Positions 1 to 7,854 are shown, counted from the stretch's first letter. The stretch is DNA of 9,324 bases from Labilibaculum sp. (GCA_016743925.1 JADGFH010000189.1:1-9324); one strand, 5' to 3'. Numbers and translations are program-made. The notes: a model not told the origin generated them from the sequence alone.

Positions 1-119
1 ATATAAAACCCATGCCATTGTTTATATTTCAAGCAGATTGATAATTTAATTTTATAGAATAAAAATTAGAGTAATCCATGTTGTGTGGAAATCTTTTAAA
101 TAATTATTAATATTTAAAC

Positions 120-1202
120 ATGAAGCAATTCGTATTTACATGCTTAACAATTGTGCTATTTAGCTGTACAGAGACAAAGAGGTCTGAGCCAATCGATGAT
201 TTTTCGGCTTTGATTCAGCCTGTTTCTAAAACTTCAATTCTAACTGAAGATGGGTATTATGTTTGGGGCGGTTCAGCCGTAAAAGGTGATGATAATCTTT
301 ATCATATGTATTATTCTCGTTGGAAAACGAAATTTGGATTTAATGCTTGGGTAACGCATTCCGAAATAGCACATGCGGTATCAGTAAAACCCGAAGGGCC
401 ATTTAAATTTAAAGATGTTGCATTACCAATTCGGGGTGCAGAACATTGGGATGGCCTAACAACGCATAATCCAACGATTCAGAAATTCGATGGTAAATAT
501 TACCTCTATTATATGGGTACAACGGGAGATGGAATCGCTGACCCAAACCTTAATTTTATACATCGAAACAATCAGCGTATTGGAGTTGCTTGGGCTATAA
601 ACCCTAATGGACCATGGAATAGAAGTGATCAACCCTTTGTTGATGTTTCGACAGATGAAAGTGCAGATGATGCCTTGATGATCAGCAATCCATCGGTTAC
701 AAAAATGAGAGATGGAAAATATTTGGTCGTTTACAAAGCAGTTGCTAAGCACAAACCGCTTCCTTTTGGAGGACCAGTTACCCATTTGGCTGCTATATCG
801 GAAACACCTCTTGGTCCGATAACAAAATACAATCAACGAATTTTTTATAGAGAAGGAGAGCATTTTTCAGCTGAAGATCCATTTGTATGGTATCAAAAGA
901 GTGCAGACATGTATTATGCTATTGTTAAAGATATGAAAGGCTTTTTTACGAATTGCGGTACTTCATTGGCCTTTTTTAAGTCTAAAGATGGTTTAAATTG
1001 GGAGCCTTCGAATATACCGTTGGCTTCGAAATTAGAGATAAATTGGAATAATGGAGAAAGGGAGAGCGTTAGCAGATTGGAACGACCACAGATACTTTCT
1101 GAGAATGGCATACCGATCATGTTATATTGCGCTGTAACAAAAGGTTCGAAAACTTTTAATGTGCATTTCCCTTTGGAAATGAAAGAAGAAAAAAATCAAT
1201 AG
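120..1202 (+). CDS. Beta-propeller glycoside hydrolase-like lipoprotein (GH43/GH117-like fold)
   Basis: A 360-residue protein that probably acts on glycans at the cell envelope. The N-terminus is a short lysine-bearing, hydrophobic lipoprotein signal ending in LFSC, so Cys16 would be the lipidated residue. The body shows repeated propeller-blade signatures: a Tyr-rich strand followed by a Gly-Pro-Phe/Trp turn (for example GKYYLYYMG, then PNGPW; GPFKFKD). It also has the blade-start motifs THNPTI (His116-Asn117-Pro118), SNPSV (Asn190-Pro191) and AEDPFVW (Glu252-Asp253-Pro254). These resemble the HDPS/EDP motifs of five-bladed GH43, GH117 and related hydrolases, but two carry Asn where Asp is usual, so I do not assign a family number. 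Similar proteins are usually annotated only as 'glycoside hydrolase family protein'. Glu252/Asp253 and Asp111 (in WDG) are the acidic residues I would suspect in catalysis. The gene leads the operon, 17 bases before the GH31 gene. I found no convincing TTG/TAnnTTTG promoter in positions 1-119. Confidence 0.8.
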   Translation: MKQFVFTCLTIVLFSCTETKRSEPIDDFSALIQPVSKTSILTEDGYYVWGGSAVKGDDNLYHMYYSRWKTKFGFNAWVTHSEIAHAVSVKPEGPFKFKDVALPIRGAEHWDGLTTHNPTIQKFDGKYYLYYMGTTGDGIADPNLNFIHRNNQRIGVAWAINPNGPWNRSDQPFVDVSTDESADDALMISNPSVTKMRDGKYLVVYKAVAKHKPLPFGGPVTHLAAISETPLGPITKYNQRIFYREGEHFSAEDPFVWYQKSADMYYAIVKDMKGFFTNCGTSLAFFKSKDGLNWEPSNIPLASKLEINWNNGERESVSRLERPQILSENGIPIMLYCAVTKGSKTFNVHFPLEMKEEKNQ

Positions 1203-1219
1203 ATAAATAAATTATTAAA

Positions 1220-3403
1220 ATGACCATGGATAAATTACGTACAAAAATAACAATCGTATTTCTTCTTTCGCTCGTTCTGGCATCTTGCTCTTTACTTAGA
1301 AATAAAGAGTTAGTGATTTTAAATGACGCTCATTCCAGCTTAATGCTGAATACTAATAATCTACAATTTAGTTTTTCAGATAAAAATGGAAATACACTTG
1401 TGCCCAAAGATCGTGTTTCGGGAATTTATATTAACGAAAGTCCGATTACAAGTTCTCAAGTTGAGACCAAATCGGTAAATGAAATTGTTTTAAATGTAGT
1501 AAGTGAGAAAGGTGAAAAAGCCAAAGTGAATTTTACTTTCGAAAATAGAGTAGCGAAAATTTCAGTTGTTTCCTCTATTCGAGATAGTAAAATATCGCTT
1601 CGTGTTGGAGGAATGGCTCTAGCACACGGATTAGGTGATGCAGGAGCATGGGGCGAAAGTTTTAATCTTGTTGAAAATGAAAAACAAAAATACGATATCG
1701 TAAATAATGGCGGTGGAAAAAGGTGGGTAAGTACATTTACTATTTTCCCAAGAAATAATTGTGCAGCTGTGTTTTTCGACAAAGGGAAGAAGAATGTTTT
1801 TGTTAGCGATTCTTCTTATCAAATGAATATTGAGGCAAATAAAAAAGCCGAATTCTATTTTCTATTGGGAGACACAAAAGAGATATATGCGAATTACAAA
1901 AAAATAAGACAAGATAAAGGTTTTAAAGATGTACAACCGAAAGCCAGATTATTCGAATTGGGATGGGAATCTTGGGATGCATTGGGTTGGAACACCAATC
2001 AGGAAACGGTAAAGAAAATTCTTGCAAAATTTCATAAAAATGGATATCCTATTCGTTGGGCAGTAACAGGCTCAGGATTTTGGGATGAAGGAGGAACAAC
2101 AACTAGTTTTGGACGTTGGGGAAAAAAGTTTCCTGATGCTGCAAAATTTAAAAATTGGATGCACGCTAATGATATCAAATGGATGATTGGTTTGCGTACT
2201 AATCTAATACCAAGTGGCGGTCCTTATTATCCTAAAACAAAAAAAAGAGATAAAAATTTAAAAGTAAGATCATTTTATGGAAATGATTTATCTGATGTTG
2301 CCGTAACGAACAATTATTTATTGTCGGATCATTTGGGACAACCAATAAAAATGACTTCTAGTATTTTTCCTATTGTGCCTTGCTATTTGGTTGATGGCGA
2401 TAAAAAAGGTGCGTCTGAATGGTATCAAAAGCAATATAGTATGTGGGGTGTTGATGGTATAAAGGAAGATACCATGATGAAGTTGAAAGAAGAAACTGGT
2501 ATTTTTAACGGACCAATATCAAAATTATCTGATAAAGGTGCATTGGTAATGGCTCGTTGTGGAAATTATAGCGCTCCGGGTACTTTGTTAAGGATTAACG
2601 ATACTGGTGTTCGTGATATGTCAAAACGAACTCCTATTAATTATATGCAATATGCTACTTGTGCTGCTCCAAATGTCTACTCAGATGTGGCCGGAGTTCA
2701 TAACATGCATAATTTAAAAGATGTGGATCGATCCATTCGCCAAACTTGGCTGCTATCGGCAACTGCTGGATTAGCTGTTGGTGCATTTCCTGGGAAATGG
2801 CCTGTGGAAAAGCAGGAAACATTTAAAAAGGCTATCGATTTTCATTATCAAATTACTCCTTATTTGTATAGTGCTGGAGAAAAATCATACCAAACAGGAT
2901 ATCCTTATACGCTTACGCCTTTAAGCATTGCTTATTCTAAAGATAGGAATGCCAATACAGATAATTTCCAATGGATGATTGGTGAATCTTTAATGGCGAC
3001 TCCCTTATTGAAAAATCACGAAAGTGGTAAAATGAACGTTTACTTACCGGAAGGTATTTGGTACGATTGGGAAACAGGCGAGAAATTTCAAGGACCAATA
3101 ATGTTGCATGATTTTGAATTACCAATTCATAAAACTCCATGTTTTGTAGGAGGAAAAGGGATTGTTTTATTGAGAGATAATCAAGATCAGTTTTCTCTTC
3201 GAATTTATGATGTTGATAAAGAAAGTACATCTGAATTTTTCACTATGGATGGAGCCGAGAAGTATACGGTTCAGGTGAAAAAGAAAAGTTTAAACAATGT
3301 TGAAGTTTGGGATATTACAACCAATCAAAAAATCGATTTTAAGCGAGTGCATGCATTTGTTGAATTTGGAATTACAGAAGGACATAGTTACGAAATACGT
3401 TAG
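1220..3403 (+). CDS. Glycoside hydrolase family 31 lipoprotein (alpha-glycosidase)
   Basis: A 727-residue retaining alpha-glycosidase-type enzyme, probably anchored in the envelope. The signal peptide ends in the lipobox LASC (Cys23). A second ATG at 1226 would shorten the protein by two residues and keep the signal. An N-terminal beta-sandwich (about 30-240) precedes a TIM barrel (about 245-560) starting at WESWDALGW (Trp249). The nucleophile region reads GVDGIKEDTMM, with Asp417 at the position of the KxD nucleophile of GH31; Asp412 is nearby. The candidate acid/base lies in RINDTGVRD (Asp461 or Asp466). The post-barrel GH31 signature is clear: GESLMATPLL (from Gly588), then YLPEGIWYDWETG (from Tyr608). 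A further small beta domain ends the protein. Length fits the family. The nucleophile loop lacks the Glu of the common WxDMNE form, so ordinary alpha-glucosidase activity should not be assumed; alpha-galactosidase or another specificity is possible. The symporter gene follows after 19 bases. Confidence 0.88.
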   Translation: MTMDKLRTKITIVFLLSLVLASCSLLRNKELVILNDAHSSLMLNTNNLQFSFSDKNGNTLVPKDRVSGIYINESPITSSQVETKSVNEIVLNVVSEKGEKAKVNFTFENRVAKISVVSSIRDSKISLRVGGMALAHGLGDAGAWGESFNLVENEKQKYDIVNNGGGKRWVSTFTIFPRNNCAAVFFDKGKKNVFVSDSSYQMNIEANKKAEFYFLLGDTKEIYANYKKIRQDKGFKDVQPKARLFELGWESWDALGWNTNQETVKKILAKFHKNGYPIRWAVTGSGFWDEGGTTTSFGRWGKKFPDAAKFKNWMHANDIKWMIGLRTNLIPSGGPYYPKTKKRDKNLKVRSFYGNDLSDVAVTNNYLLSDHLGQPIKMTSSIFPIVPCYLVDGDKKGASEWYQKQYSMWGVDGIKEDTMMKLKEETGIFNGPISKLSDKGALVMARCGNYSAPGTLLRINDTGVRDMSKRTPINYMQYATCAAPNVYSDVAGVHNMHNLKDVDRSIRQTWLLSATAGLAVGAFPGKWPVEKQETFKKAIDFHYQITPYLYSAGEKSYQTGYPYTLTPLSIAYSKDRNANTDNFQWMIGESLMATPLLKNHESGKMNVYLPEGIWYDWETGEKFQGPIMLHDFELPIHKTPCFVGGKGIVLLRDNQDQFSLRIYDVDKESTSEFFTMDGAEKYTVQVKKKSLNNVEVWDITTNQKIDFKRVHAFVEFGITEGHSYEIR

Positions 3404-3422
3404 TTAGCATAGAAAATTAGTT

Positions 3423-5069
3423 ATGGGTATTATAGATTACACTGTTATTATACTGTTTTCACTTTTAATTGTGATGGCAGGTTTATCGTTTCGCAAGCGC
3501 GGATCAGATATGAAGTCTTATTTTGCTGCCGGAGGTGCAGTTCCTTGGTCCATTAGTGGATTGTCATTATTTATGAGTTTTTTCTCAGCTGGAACTTTTG
3601 TGGTTTGGGGATCTATTGCTTACGAATTAGGTTTTGTGGCAATTACCATTCAGTTTGCGATGTGTTTGGCTGGTTTTTTTGTAGCCTATTGCATCGCTCC
3701 TGGGTGGAAGAAAACCAACAGTTTAACGGCTGCTGAATTTGTTCGAAAGCGCTTGGGTGATTCTACTCAAAAGTTTTATACTTATTTAATTTTGATTTTA
3801 TCATTGGCATATACGGGCTCATTTTTGTATCCGGTTGCAAAAATTGTGAATGTATCTACTGGATTTCCAATTGAAGCCTGTGTTGTTATTTTAGGATTGC
3901 TAATATTGCTATACACTGTTGTTGGTGGGCTTTGGGCCGTTATTATTACCGATGTTTTGCAATTTGTTATTCTAACTGCCGCGGTTATTGTTGTAGTAGT
4001 TCTATCTATCGATTCGGTGGGAAGTTTATCCAATTTTGTTGAATCTGCACCTGATAACTTCTTTGATGTGATTAGTGGAGAATATAATATCTGGTTTTTA
4101 GTCGCTTTTGCGATTTACAATACCATTTTTATAGGTGGAAACTGGGCTTATGTGCAACGTTTTACAAGTGTTAAAAGTGCAAAAGATGCTAAAAAAGTAG
4201 GTCTCTCTTTTGGCTGGCTTTATTTATTAAGTCCATTGGTTTGGATGTTACCACCAATGATTTACCGAGTTATGAATCCAGCTTTAAGTGGATTGGAAAA
4301 CGAAGGAGCTTATCTATTAGCATGCAAGCAAGTATTGCCTGCTGGAATGCTAGGTTTAATGTTGGGAGGAATGATTTTTGCAACCGCAAGTTCTGTAAAT
4401 ACCACATTAAATTTGGCCGCATCGGTAATCACAAATGACATTTATAAAGTTCTAAGACCGAAGGCTGGAATAAAAGAGGTAATGCGCGTTGCAAAACTTT
4501 CTACCTTTTTATTTGGACTGGGAACTATTGCTGTAGCATTAATGGTTCCTGCTGCTGGAGGGATTGTAAATGTTGTTCTAAGTATTGGTGCTGTTACCGG
4601 ATGTTCCTTGTATGGACCTCCTATCTGGGCTATTTTTTCGAAACGCCACACTGGAAAATCAATTTTATGGATTACAGCTTTAAGTTTGGGAATTAATGTA
4701 GCAATAAAGTTTTTTGCTGAAATGGTATTTGGAGAAGCATTAAGCCGGGCAAATGAAATGTTGTTTGGTGCTGTTTTACCATTGGCTATGCTTTTGGCTT
4801 ATGAGATATATGCCAATGTCAAAAATAAAACGAGCGAAGAATATATAAAATATTCTGAAGAATTAGTGGAAGTAAAAGTAAGTGAAGATACTTCAGACCA
4901 AAATACATATGGAATGAAAGTGTTGGCCATTACGCTCGGAATTGTAGGAATACTAATTATCACTTTGGGTGTAATTTCAGATAATGCACGTGGCCTTGTA
5001 ATTGGAGTAGGGGCATCTGTTTTAATACTAGCATCAATCATTCATCCATCATTAAAATTTAAGTCATAA
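3423..5069 (+). CDS. Sodium:solute symporter (SSS family), probable sugar transporter
   Basis: A 548-residue integral inner-membrane protein that would use the sodium gradient to import a small solute, by context a sugar released by the neighbouring hydrolases. It is hydrophobic along most of its length, with about 13 or 14 predicted helices. The family signature YTVVGGLWAV...TDVLQF (Tyr164 to Phe181) is intact. The helix-8 segment with Ser323-Ser324 followed by VNTTLNLAASVITNDIYK matches the region that supplies the Na2 sodium site in vSGLT-type transporters. A hydrophilic, acidic stretch (about 467-495) separates the core from two final helices. Start at 3423 gives the usual short periplasmic N-terminus before helix 1. 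It sits 19 bases after the GH31 gene and 4 bases before the oxidoreductase gene, consistent with co-transcription. The substrate cannot be read from sequence; other SSS proteins carry proline, iodide or carboxylates, so the sugar assignment is inference from context. Confidence 0.9.
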   Translation: MGIIDYTVIILFSLLIVMAGLSFRKRGSDMKSYFAAGGAVPWSISGLSLFMSFFSAGTFVVWGSIAYELGFVAITIQFAMCLAGFFVAYCIAPGWKKTNSLTAAEFVRKRLGDSTQKFYTYLILILSLAYTGSFLYPVAKIVNVSTGFPIEACVVILGLLILLYTVVGGLWAVIITDVLQFVILTAAVIVVVVLSIDSVGSLSNFVESAPDNFFDVISGEYNIWFLVAFAIYNTIFIGGNWAYVQRFTSVKSAKDAKKVGLSFGWLYLLSPLVWMLPPMIYRVMNPALSGLENEGAYLLACKQVLPAGMLGLMLGGMIFATASSVNTTLNLAASVITNDIYKVLRPKAGIKEVMRVAKLSTFLFGLGTIAVALMVPAAGGIVNVVLSIGAVTGCSLYGPPIWAIFSKRHTGKSILWITALSLGINVAIKFFAEMVFGEALSRANEMLFGAVLPLAMLLAYEIYANVKNKTSEEYIKYSEELVEVKVSEDTSDQNTYGMKVLAITLGIVGILIITLGVISDNARGLVIGVGASVLILASIIHPSLKFKS

Positions 5070-5073
5070 TCTG

Positions 5074-6720
5074 ATGATAAAAAAAGAATTTGAAAATTTG
5101 AGATCAAATAGATCAATCGATATAAATGCCGATCTTTTAGTTGCAGGAGGAGGATTATCTGGTGTTTGTGCGGCTATAGTAGCTGCACGGAAAGGAAGTA
5201 AAGTAGTTTTAATTCAAGATAGACCTGTATTAGGAGGAAATGCATCAAGCGAAGTCCGCTTATGGGCTTTGGGTGCAACATCTCACATGGGGAATAATAA
5301 TCGTTGGTCTCGCGAGGGTGGCGTAATCAATGAGATACTACTTGAAAATCTGAAAAGAAATAAGGAAGGAAATTCATTAATTCTTGATACAATATTGTTG
5401 GAAAAAGTTCTGGAAGAAAATAATATTCAGTTACTTTTAAATACCGCCATTTATAATGTTGAGAAAGAATCGGAAAGAAAGATAAAAAATGTAGAAGCTT
5501 TCTGTAGTCAAAATTCGACTAATTATCGTGTTTTTGCACCCTATTTTTGTGATGCTTCTGGTGATGGAGTCGTAGCCTTTATGGCAGGAGCTTCTTTTAG
5601 AATGGGAGCTGAGAAAAAAGAAGAATTTGATGAAGGATTTGCCCCAAATGTAGAAGATTATGGAGATTTACTCGGTCACTCAATTTATTTTACTACTAAG
5701 AATACCGATAATCCTGTAAAATATACTGCTCCATCATTTGCCATAAAAAATGCAGGAGAACTTCCAAGAATTAAAAATTACACATATAACAATCATGGTT
5801 GTCGTTTGTGGTGGGTTGAATATGGTGGTCGTATGGACACTATTAAAAATTCCGAATTTATTAAAATGGAACTATGGAAGGTGATCTATGGAATTTGGGA
5901 TCATGTGAAAAATAGTGGTAAATATCCTGAATCAGAAAATGCTACATTAGAATGGGTAGGAACTGTTCCTGGCAAGCGTGAAAGTCGACGTTTTAATGGT
6001 GATTACATGCTTTCTCAAAAAGATATCGTAGAGCAAAAAGATTATTACGATCGAGTACTTCATGGCGGTTGGGCTATGGATTTGCATCCTGCTGATGGAA
6101 TTTATAGCAAACATAATTCTTGTTCGCAGTGGCATGGTAAGGGAGTTTATTCCATTCCATATCGTTGTTTATATAGTAAGGATTTAGATAATTTGTTTTT
6201 GGCAGGAAGAATTATCAGTGCTTCACATGTGGCTTTCGGTTCAACTCGAATCATGTTGACTTGCGCAATGACAGGACAAGTAGTTGGAATGGCAGCTAAT
6301 TTGTGTTTAAAGAATCAATTCACTACTCGCCAACTTTCCGAAGAAAACAATGTGAAAGAGTTGCAGATAGAATTGAATAAAGAGGGGCAAAGTATTCCGC
6401 GTTTAGATTGGAAAGATGAAAATGATATTGCCTCTCAGGCAGATATTTCAGTTTCATCGGAATTGGAATTAAATCAGCTTCCAGAGAACGGAGAATGGCA
6501 AAAACTAGAATTTAGTGTAGCCCAGATGATTCCTTTGAAAAAGCAAACATTATATCGTTTTCAATTAAAAGCAAAAGCTAGTAAAGATTGCAAATTGAAT
6601 ATTCAGTTTAAAGGAAGTTCCACAGCGAATCACTTTACGCCCGATTTGATTTTAGATAATCAAACTCTGGAGATGAAAAAAGGGGAGCAAGAAATTGTGT
6701 TGTGTGCCGATTTAGATTAG
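5074..6720 (+). CDS. FAD-dependent oxidoreductase, N-terminal part of a frame interrupted by TAG
   Basis: A flavoprotein of the FAD_oxidored (PF12831-like) type. The dinucleotide-binding motif is LLVAGGGLSG (Gly25-Gly30). It is followed by VVLIQDRPVLGGNASSEVR (about 45-63), the region that contacts the FAD ribose and isoalloxazine in this family. The closing FAD motif is LAGRIISASHVAFGSTR (Leu376-Arg392), and the flavin domain ends near residue 415. From about 440 a beta-sandwich begins, and it is cut inside by TAG at codon 549. The same frame continues for 212 sense codons to a TAA ending at 7359, which gives about 761 residues for the intact protein, a length I expect for relatives with this C-terminal region. 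There is no signal peptide, so the flavin domain is predicted cytoplasmic. The start at 5074 is 4 bases after the symporter stop. Such proteins often sit beside glycoside hydrolases, but their substrates are mostly unknown. The 548-residue product keeps the whole FAD domain and could be stable, or the gene may be inactive. Confidence 0.85.
   Translation: MIKKEFENLRSNRSIDINADLLVAGGGLSGVCAAIVAARKGSKVVLIQDRPVLGGNASSEVRLWALGATSHMGNNNRWSREGGVINEILLENLKRNKEGNSLILDTILLEKVLEENNIQLLLNTAIYNVEKESERKIKNVEAFCSQNSTNYRVFAPYFCDASGDGVVAFMAGASFRMGAEKKEEFDEGFAPNVEDYGDLLGHSIYFTTKNTDNPVKYTAPSFAIKNAGELPRIKNYTYNNHGCRLWWVEYGGRMDTIKNSEFIKMELWKVIYGIWDHVKNSGKYPESENATLEWVGTVPGKRESRRFNGDYMLSQKDIVEQKDYYDRVLHGGWAMDLHPADGIYSKHNSCSQWHGKGVYSIPYRCLYSKDLDNLFLAGRIISASHVAFGSTRIMLTCAMTGQVVGMAANLCLKNQFTTRQLSEENNVKELQIELNKEGQSIPRLDWKDENDIASQADISVSSELELNQLPENGEWQKLEFSVAQMIPLKKQTLYRFQLKAKASKDCKLNIQFKGSSTANHFTPDLILDNQTLEMKKGEQEIVLCADLD
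6718..6720 (+). other. In-frame amber codon splitting the oxidoreductase gene
   Basis: The frame starting at 5074 reads ...CADLD, TAG, then DRDQYVYLCV... with no shift. A single base change (GAG, CAG or AAG to TAG) would account for it. TAG ends the two hydrolase genes at 1202 and 3403 in the normal way, and other stops follow soon after the first of these, so general recoding of TAG is not supported here. Nonsense mutation, sequence error and programmed readthrough all remain possible. Confidence 0.85.
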
Positions 6721-7359
6721 GATAGAGATCAGTATGTTTATTTATGTGTGATGCAAAATGATTGTGTCGAAATTGCATTAAGTGAAACACGTATTTCTGG
6801 AATACTTGTTGTTCAAAATAAAATAAATAAAGCCGTTTCGAATTACGGAAAACAGGAACCACCAGCCGAATTTGGTTTGGATTCATTTGAATTTTGGACT
6901 CCAGAAAGACGTCCTGGAGGAAAAAATTTAGCTCTTGAAATAAATCCACCAATTGCTGCTTTTAAAAATGAGAACATACGAAATAAGGAAATTAGACCTT
7001 TGCCAGATGGGACAACAAATACTTGGGTAGCTGCTTTAAATGATGAGAACCCATCATTGGAAATGAAATGGGATAAGAGTGTTAAACTTCATAAAATAAA
7101 AATATTTTTTGATCCTGATTTTGATCATTCTTTAGAATGCAATCATATGGAACATCCCGAATCAGAAATTCCTTTTGTTGTTTCAGATTATCAGGTTTTT
7201 GATGGGAATTCTCGTTTGTTGTTTGAAAGTAAAGGAAACTATCAGGCTATTAATGATATCAGTTTTGAAGAGCCTGTTGCAACGGATCGATTGCGATTTG
7301 TCTTCAGTAAAAAGAAGGATCATTTTCCAGTAGGCATAACACAAATATCAGTTTACTAA
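6721..7359 (+). pseudogene. C-terminal part of the FAD-dependent oxidoreductase, downstream of the TAG
   Basis: These 212 codons plus TAA are in the same frame as the gene starting at 5074. They carry the family's C-terminal blocks: YLCVMQND, SNYGKQEPP, FEFWTPERRPGGKNLAL, then a discoidin-like beta-sandwich (about residues 645-761 of the joined protein). That last part includes LEMKWDKSVKLHKIKIFFD, DYQVFDG, RLRFVF and ITQISVY, the strand order of F5/8-type domains. The first ATG in frame is at 6748, giving 203 residues, but it lies inside a conserved strand with no visible ribosome site and would be 28 bases past the stop, so it is unlikely to be a real start. The remainder is free of frameshifts or further stops, so any inactivation is recent or the break is an error. 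An intrinsic terminator begins 12 bases after the TAA. Confidence 0.75.
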
Positions 7360-7370
7360 TAATTTAATTC

Positions 7371-7425
7371 AATCAGTTAACCATTAAGGTGATTCATCAT
7401 TCTTAATCGTTAGCTGATTTTTTTT
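7371..7425 (+). terminator. Strong rho-independent terminator of the four-gene operon
   Basis: A long imperfect hairpin. The outer arm ATCAGTTAAC (7372-7381) pairs with GTTAGCTGAT (7409-7418) with one G-U pair. After one C-C mismatch, ATTAAG (7383-7388) pairs perfectly with CTTAAT (7402-7407). GTGAT then pairs with ATCAT, with one bulged T and a two-base loop. Eight T residues (7418-7425) follow directly. There is no matching T run on the opposite strand, so it acts on + strand transcripts only. Confidence 0.88.
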
Positions 7426-7743
7426 AACATAGATGCATCCTACCTCAGTTTTTTCGTATCCTATTTTTTGAGAGCTAACAGAAAGCGTCTTTGTCCTGCT
7501 TGATGTTTTATTAGTATAGATTTTGTTTGAGCTAGGTAATATGAAAAAAATCTTAAAGTTGAGTTATTCCTAAGAATAGAAACGGAATCCATTCCTATAT
7601 AGCTATAATATTACTGTCTGTGAGTGTGTTATGTGCGTCTTGGTTGTTTTTAATGTATTTAATCAGTAATAAAACAACACAACAGGTAGGTACTGGTTGG
7701 GCAATTAATTAAAACTTACTATCTTTCCTACTTCAAAATATTA

Positions 7744-7824
7744 ATGGAGTTTATTCATTTAAAAGAATTTGCAAAAGATTGGAAATCAAAAGGGATTAAT
7801 TTTCCATTTGAAGAAATTAAATAG
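7744..7824 (+). other. Small 26-codon open frame, possible gene remnant
   Basis: ATG at 7744 to TAG at 7822-7824 gives a peptide beginning MEFIHLKEFAKDWK, with ordinary amphipathic, protein-like composition. The frame stays open upstream to a TAG at 7687, giving 44 codons in all. There is no clear ribosome site and I recognise no family. It may be the tail of a deleted gene, a leader peptide, or chance in A+T-rich DNA. It ends 30 bases before the GH43 start. Confidence 0.2.
7779..7810 (+). promoter_or_regulatory. Weak candidate Bacteroidota promoter for the GH43 gene
   Basis: TTG at 7779-7781 and TCCATTTG at 7803-7810 are separated by 21 bases. This resembles the Bacteroidota -33 TTG and -7 TAnnTTTG pattern, with one mismatch in the -7 box. 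Transcription would start near 7817 and leave a leader of about 38 bases. Such matches are easy to find by chance in this base composition. The terminator upstream does mean that a promoter must lie somewhere in 7426-7854. Confidence 0.2.
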
Positions 7825-7854
7825 AATTATCACAATAAAATTGTTAAACGATAT

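Larger units (their letters stand above)
7426..7854. other. Intergenic region without a convincing gene
   Basis: This stretch between the terminator and the GH43 gene has stops in all frames and no recognisable protein or structured RNA. It contains an 11-codon frame (7541-7573, MKKILKLSYS) whose N-terminus looks like a Bacteroidota signal-peptide start. Near 7581-7610 there are two adjacent small palindromes, GGAATCCATTCC and TATAGCTATA. A 26-codon frame lies at 7744-7824. TAGATTTT at 7517-7524 resembles the Bacteroidota -7 box TAnnTTTG, but the nearest TTG elements are badly spaced (14 or 23 bases). The region could hold the promoter, leader and an operator for the downstream gene, or the decayed remains of a gene. 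Confidence 0.5.

Noticed and set aside
1..119. Promoter upstream of the first gene
   Set aside because: The stretch is A+T-rich but I could not find a TTG and TAnnTTTG pair at suitable spacing; TTTATATTTC is only a partial -7 match.
456..863. 135-codon frame on the - strand inside the first hydrolase gene
   Set aside because: It lies wholly antisense to a well-supported gene, its translation shows no recognisable motif, and the same is true of the other antisense frames in the window.
4241..4438. 65-codon + strand frame within the symporter gene
   Set aside because: It overlaps the conserved sodium-site helix of the transporter in another frame and has no protein-like signature of its own.
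6718..6720. General reassignment of TAG to an amino acid
   Set aside because: TAG ends the genes at 1202 and 3403 in the normal positions between closely spaced genes, so TAG works as a stop in this genome.
6748..7359. Independent 203-residue gene starting at ATG 6748
   Set aside because: It is in frame with the interrupted oxidoreductase, the conserved sequence begins before this ATG, and no ribosome site is visible, so it is better read as the C-terminal part of that gene.
7371..7425. Riboswitch or structured RNA at the long hairpin
   Set aside because: A single long stem followed directly by eight T residues just after a stop codon is fully explained as an intrinsic terminator.
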